DNA from: Alphaproteobacteria bacterium
Lineage (GTDB): Bacteria; Pseudomonadota; Alphaproteobacteria; Sphingomonadales; Emcibacteraceae
Direction: 5' to 3'
DNA length: 36,955 nucleotides
Assembly (NCBI GenBank): GCA_030428615.1
Contig: JAUIDN010000024.1
Span: 1 to 36,955 of the forward strand
Below are positions 34,676 through 36,955 of the stretch, piece by piece. Position numbers and translations under genes: made by a program. Below the pieces are notes generated by a model, which worked only from the letters and a program-made list of their open reading frames with translations, searched no databases and was not told where the DNA came from. Numbering within the stretch: the stretch's first letter is position 1; the number at the start of each line of letters is the position of its first letter.

Positions 34676-34720
34676 CCCCGGGGCAGAACAGAATTCTGCC
34701 CCGGGGTTCGTGCTTTTTCT
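34676..34720 (+). terminator. Intrinsic terminator after the isochorismatase-family gene
   Basis: CCCCGGGGCAGAA (34676-34688) pairs perfectly with TTCTGCCCCGGGG (34694-34706), a 13-bp GC-rich stem with a 5-base loop, followed by CTTTTTCTT starting at 34713. It ends the MFS/regulator/hydrolase unit. Confidence 0.93.
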
Positions 34721-34739
34721 TACTCCAAATGTTTATTGC

Positions 34740-34775
34740 ATCAAAAAGCCTTTGATAATACGGTTAATTTTAACC
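34740..34775. promoter_or_regulatory. Two adjacent palindromes before the nitrilase-family gene
   Basis: ATCAAA-AAGCC-TTTGAT (34740-34756) and GGTTAA-TT-TTAACC (34762-34775) are both perfect inverted repeats, six bases apart, 43 bases or more upstream of the ATG. They look like operator sites; no regulator can be assigned. Confidence 0.4.
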
Positions 34776-34817
34776 ACCATTCTAATTTGAAAAGATTTCG
34801 AATGTGAAAGTTACGGG

Positions 34818-35558
34818 ATGTCAGACTTTAAAATTGCTGCAGCGCAGATAGCGTCCGTTCGGGGCGATATCGATGCCAATATCAGGACCCATTTGAAAGT
34901 GGTGGAAAAAGCGGGTGCGTTAAATGTTTCATATATCTTCTTTCCGGAACTTTCCCTGACAGGATATGAACTTGATCTTGCAAAATCACTGGCACTTGAC
35001 CCCGACGATAAAAGACTGCACCCAATTGGCGCAGCCGCGATCAAAAACAATATGCATATCGTTGTTGGGGCACCACTTAAAAATGGTCCATTACCCGCAT
35101 TGGGCGCCATCATATTCTGCCCGGATGGCAGTGTTGGTACATATTCAAAAATAAACGTCCATGAAAGCGAAGAAAAATATTTTTGCCGCGGAAAAGATTA
35201 CAGCATCGTAAAGGCCCATGATCAAAAAATTGCCAATGCAATATGCGCGGACCTGACCGTACCTGAACACGTGAACACCTGCATTAAATCAGGCGCAACG
35301 ATATATGCCGCCGGCGCATTTATTTCCCCCGCCGGTTATCATCGGGATGAGGAGATGCTACAACGCTATGCCGCAGAAAACGATATTCTGGTGATGCTGG
35401 CCAACTATCCGCAGACACCCGAACGAATGGATTCTGCCGGAAAGAGCACCGCATGGTTTGGATCGCAAAAAATTCTATCCGCTGACGAGAGCCAGCCTGC
35501 ATTATTGATCGCGGAAAAGAGTGATATGGGATGGAAAGCTTCAATTTCCGAGATTTAA
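34818..35558 (+). CDS. Carbon-nitrogen hydrolase (nitrilase superfamily)
   Basis: 246 aa. The catalytic triad of the nitrilase superfamily is present: E44 in FFPELSLTGYEL, K111 in GTYSKINVHESEEKYF, and C143 in NAICADLTVPEH. Such enzymes hydrolyse amides, N-carbamoyl compounds or nitriles. The Cys context (ICAD rather than ICYD or ICWE) and the short length do not point to one substrate class. No signal peptide, so cytoplasmic. It has its own upstream region after the terminator at 34676-34720. The ribosome site (ACGGG) is weak. Confidence 0.92.
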   Translation: MSDFKIAAAQIASVRGDIDANIRTHLKVVEKAGALNVSYIFFPELSLTGYELDLAKSLALDPDDKRLHPIGAAAIKNNMHIVVGAPLKNGPLPALGAIIFCPDGSVGTYSKINVHESEEKYFCRGKDYSIVKAHDQKIANAICADLTVPEHVNTCIKSGATIYAAGAFISPAGYHRDEEMLQRYAAENDILVMLANYPQTPERMDSAGKSTAWFGSQKILSADESQPALLIAEKSDMGWKASISEI

Positions 35559-35585
35559 ATTTTCTGGCCTATGAACTTATATGAA

Positions 35586-35602
35586 TGGTGCACCCGGCAG
35601 GA
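35586..35602 (-). other. Possible tRNA 3'-end fragment (attachment-site-like)
   Basis: The minus strand reads TCCTGCCGGGTGCACCA, which has the form of a tRNA 3' end: the last bases of the T-arm, a seven-base acceptor strand CGGGTGC, discriminator A and an encoded CCA. Acceptor stems starting GCACCCG are found in bacterial tRNAs. No remaining tRNA body is visible beside it. Such fragments are the classic footprints of tyrosine-recombinase integration at tRNA genes. Coincidence cannot be excluded. Confidence 0.35.
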
Positions 35603-35648
35603 GAGGATATTATTTTTATTTCACTATTAATATCATATACTTATTAGA

Positions 35649-35685
35649 GTGGTACAAAATAGATTTGGAGCAAATTTTGTACCAC
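35649..35685. repeat. 12-bp perfect inverted repeat near the IS30 element
   Basis: GTGGTACAAAAT (35649-35660) and ATTTTGTACCAC (35674-35685) are exact inverse complements with a 13-base loop, 46 bases left of the IS30 terminal repeat. It may be a transcription-end hairpin for the nitrilase-family gene (CTTTTG follows, a weak T-run) or a palindromic insertion target; some IS30 elements favour such targets. Confidence 0.75.
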
Positions 35686-35731
35686 CTTTTGTCCCACATT
35701 ACTGACGTGCCGAATGACTGCTTTCGACGGT

Positions 35732-35758
35732 GATCTCAAGTGGTCAACGCAACACTTT
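35732..35758 (+). repeat. IS30 left terminal inverted repeat
   Basis: This 27-base segment aligns with the reverse complement of 36929-36955 at about 19-20 of 27 positions without gaps, with blocks TCTCAA, GGTC and GCAACAC shared. The outer boundary may be a few bases further left. Confidence 0.8.
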
Positions 35759-35790
35759 ACTCTAATATAGGCATAGAGGGAGTGATTGAT

Positions 35791-36951
35791 ATGGCATACA
35801 GAACGAGGATTTATTATAGCGCAGAACAGAAGCGTGAGATGTGGGATCGCTGGCAAAAAGGTGAAAGTCTTAAAGATATAGGCCGTGTTTTTGATCGTGG
35901 TTCGTCATCAATTTACGGTATTTTATCACGTACAGGCGGCATCCGTCCTCCTGAACGAAAACGTTCCCGTCTGTCCCTTACCCTTGCCGAGCGGGAAGAA
36001 ATATCAAGGGGCATTGTCGCGGGATTTTCGATCCGTGCCATAGCCGCTAAACTGGGTCGTGCCGCCTCAACCATCAGCCGTGAGATTAAACGCAATCAAG
36101 GCAGTAAACGCTATCGAGCCGCCTCCGCCGATCAGGCCGCATGGGATCGCTCAAAACGTCCCAAGCTGTGCAAGCTTGCGCAGAGCCGTGTTTTGCGGCT
36201 TAATGTTGCAAAGAAACTTAAAGAGCACTGGTCACCAGAGCAAGTCGCCGGATGGCTTAAATGGGAATACCCAGAGGAAGACCATAACCAGGTGTCACAC
36301 GAAACCATTTATAAAAGTCTATTTGTTCAGGCGCGCGGTGTCTTAAAAAAGGAGCTACTTCAGTATCTTAGGACAAAGCGTACCATACGTCGTTCAAAGC
36401 ATGCGACCATGAAACATAGTGGTCTTGGTCAGATTAAGAACGCCGCGTCGATCCGTGAAAGACCGGCTTCGGCGGAAGACCGTGCGGTCCCCGGCCACTG
36501 GGAAGGGGATCTGATTGCCGGGAGCAATAATAGCTATATCGCCACGCTGGTGGAGCGACACACCCGTTATGTGATGCTGGCCAAGGTAAAGGGCAAAGAC
36601 ACGGAGACAGTGGTGACAGCACTGATCAAGCAATCAAAGAAACTCCCAACCGAGCTTTACAAGTCACTGACATGGGACCGGGGCAAGGAACTGGCTGATC
36701 ATCAGCGGTTCAGTCTGGCAACAGATATTGATGTTTACTTTTGTGATCCTCACAGTCCCTGGCAGCGTGGCTCCAACGAAAACACCAATGGCCTGCTGAG
36801 ACAATATTTTCCCAAAGGAACGGATTTATCCAAACATTCGCAGGCGAAGCTGAATGCAGTGGCGCGACAGCTCAATGAACGACCAAGAAAAACGCTGGAC
36901 TTCAGAAGTCCAGCATATAAATTTAACCAATGTGTTGCAGCGACCGGTTGA
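35791..36951 (+). CDS. IS30-family transposase
   Basis: 386 aa from the ATG at 35791, which follows GAGGGAG by eight bases; an upstream GTG at 35740 would start inside the terminal repeat. Two N-terminal helix-turn-helix regions (about 12-50 and 63-100, the latter with IRAIAAKLGRAASTISREI) bind the ends. The DDE catalytic residues are D240 (GHWEGDLI), D296 (TWDRGKE) and E330 (GSNENTNGLLR). It is intact, so the element may be active. The stop codon lies inside the right terminal repeat. Confidence 0.96.
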   Translation: MAYRTRIYYSAEQKREMWDRWQKGESLKDIGRVFDRGSSSIYGILSRTGGIRPPERKRSRLSLTLAEREEISRGIVAGFSIRAIAAKLGRAASTISREIKRNQGSKRYRAASADQAAWDRSKRPKLCKLAQSRVLRLNVAKKLKEHWSPEQVAGWLKWEYPEEDHNQVSHETIYKSLFVQARGVLKKELLQYLRTKRTIRRSKHATMKHSGLGQIKNAASIRERPASAEDRAVPGHWEGDLIAGSNNSYIATLVERHTRYVMLAKVKGKDTETVVTALIKQSKKLPTELYKSLTWDRGKELADHQRFSLATDIDVYFCDPHSPWQRGSNENTNGLLRQYFPKGTDLSKHSQAKLNAVARQLNERPRKTLDFRSPAYKFNQCVAATG

Positions 36952-36955
36952 GACC
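36929..36955 (-). repeat. IS30 right terminal inverted repeat
   Basis: The reverse complement begins GGTCTCAACCGGTC and continues GCTGCAACACATT, matching the left end in three blocks. It overlaps the transposase C-terminal codons and stop, as is usual for compact IS30 elements. Confidence 0.8.

Larger units (their letters stand above)
35732..36955 (+). mobile_element. IS30-family insertion sequence
   Basis: A near-complete element of about 1.22 kb: left terminal repeat at 35732-35758, one transposase gene, and right terminal repeat at 36929-36955, which coincides with the window end, so the last bases of the element and any target duplication may lie outside. The GGTCAACGCAACAC sequence in the left end is typical of IS30-family termini. 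Size and single-ORF organisation fit the family. Confidence 0.9.

Noticed and set aside
1-36955. CRISPR arrays, complete tRNA or rRNA genes
   Set aside because: No spaced direct-repeat array and no full cloverleaf or rRNA-like segment was seen; the only tandem array is the 9-bp coding repeat and the only tRNA-like segment is a 17-base fragment.

Overview
The window reads as a chromosomal segment of an AT-rich alphaproteobacterium. The case for this is the histidine gene block with an embedded GNAT gene set divergently from hslVU, a complete ccoNOQP-ccoGHIS cluster behind an FNR/FixK-type box, a DUF2244 gene, and a TipF-like EAL protein. A marine Kordiimonadales/Emcibacter-like relative is a guess from gene style, not something the sequence proves.

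Layout. 1-365: 3' end of an acidic gene with an Ala-Val-Asp microsatellite and a FliM-like C-terminal motif. 393-1583 (-): membrane-anchored degenerate EAL protein. 1749-7768 (-): TonB-type energy-transduction locus, transcribed in the order DUF3450, large ExbB (TtpC-like), small ExbB, ExbD, TonB, TPR protein, a strong intrinsic terminator, then a second TonB with its own start signals. 7769-9044: AT-rich spacer with an unlisted 59-codon gene on the minus strand, palindromes and the FNR-type box. 9045-16987 (+): cbb3 oxidase structural genes ccoNOQP (the 49-aa ccoQ lies at 11470-11619) followed by assembly genes ccoGHIS. 16984-22813: membrane protein, dapB, GT61 glycosyltransferase, DUF2244, nth, lipoprotein, EI24/CysZ-like protein and PfkB kinase. 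22810-26796 (-): hisB-hisH-GNAT-hisA-hisF-hisE-HIT, each gene close to or overlapping the next. 26979-28856 (+): hslVU.

28860-36955 looks more accessory: a half VOC-domain remnant, a YdeI/OmdA-type protein, a stand-alone molybdopterin oxidoreductase, an unlisted 47-aa Cys/His protein, a Bcr/CflA-type MFS pump, a Crp/Fnr regulator with CRP-like DNA-contact residues, an exported isochorismatase-family hydrolase, a nitrilase-family amidohydrolase, a tRNA-3'-end-like fragment, a large inverted repeat, and an IS30-family element whose right terminal repeat coincides with the window end.

How the genes work together. The TonB locus would couple proton motive force to outer-membrane transport, with DUF3450 and the TPR protein as periplasmic partners. 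The cco genes supply a microaerobic high-affinity oxidase together with its copper pump and assembly factors. The Crp/Fnr protein, the perfect TGTGA-N6-TCACA site straddling its stop codon and the isochorismatase gene behind it form a plausible small regulatory unit. The least explained items are the three small genes, three convergent gene pairs with interlocked stop codons, and the possible integration scar at 35586-35685.
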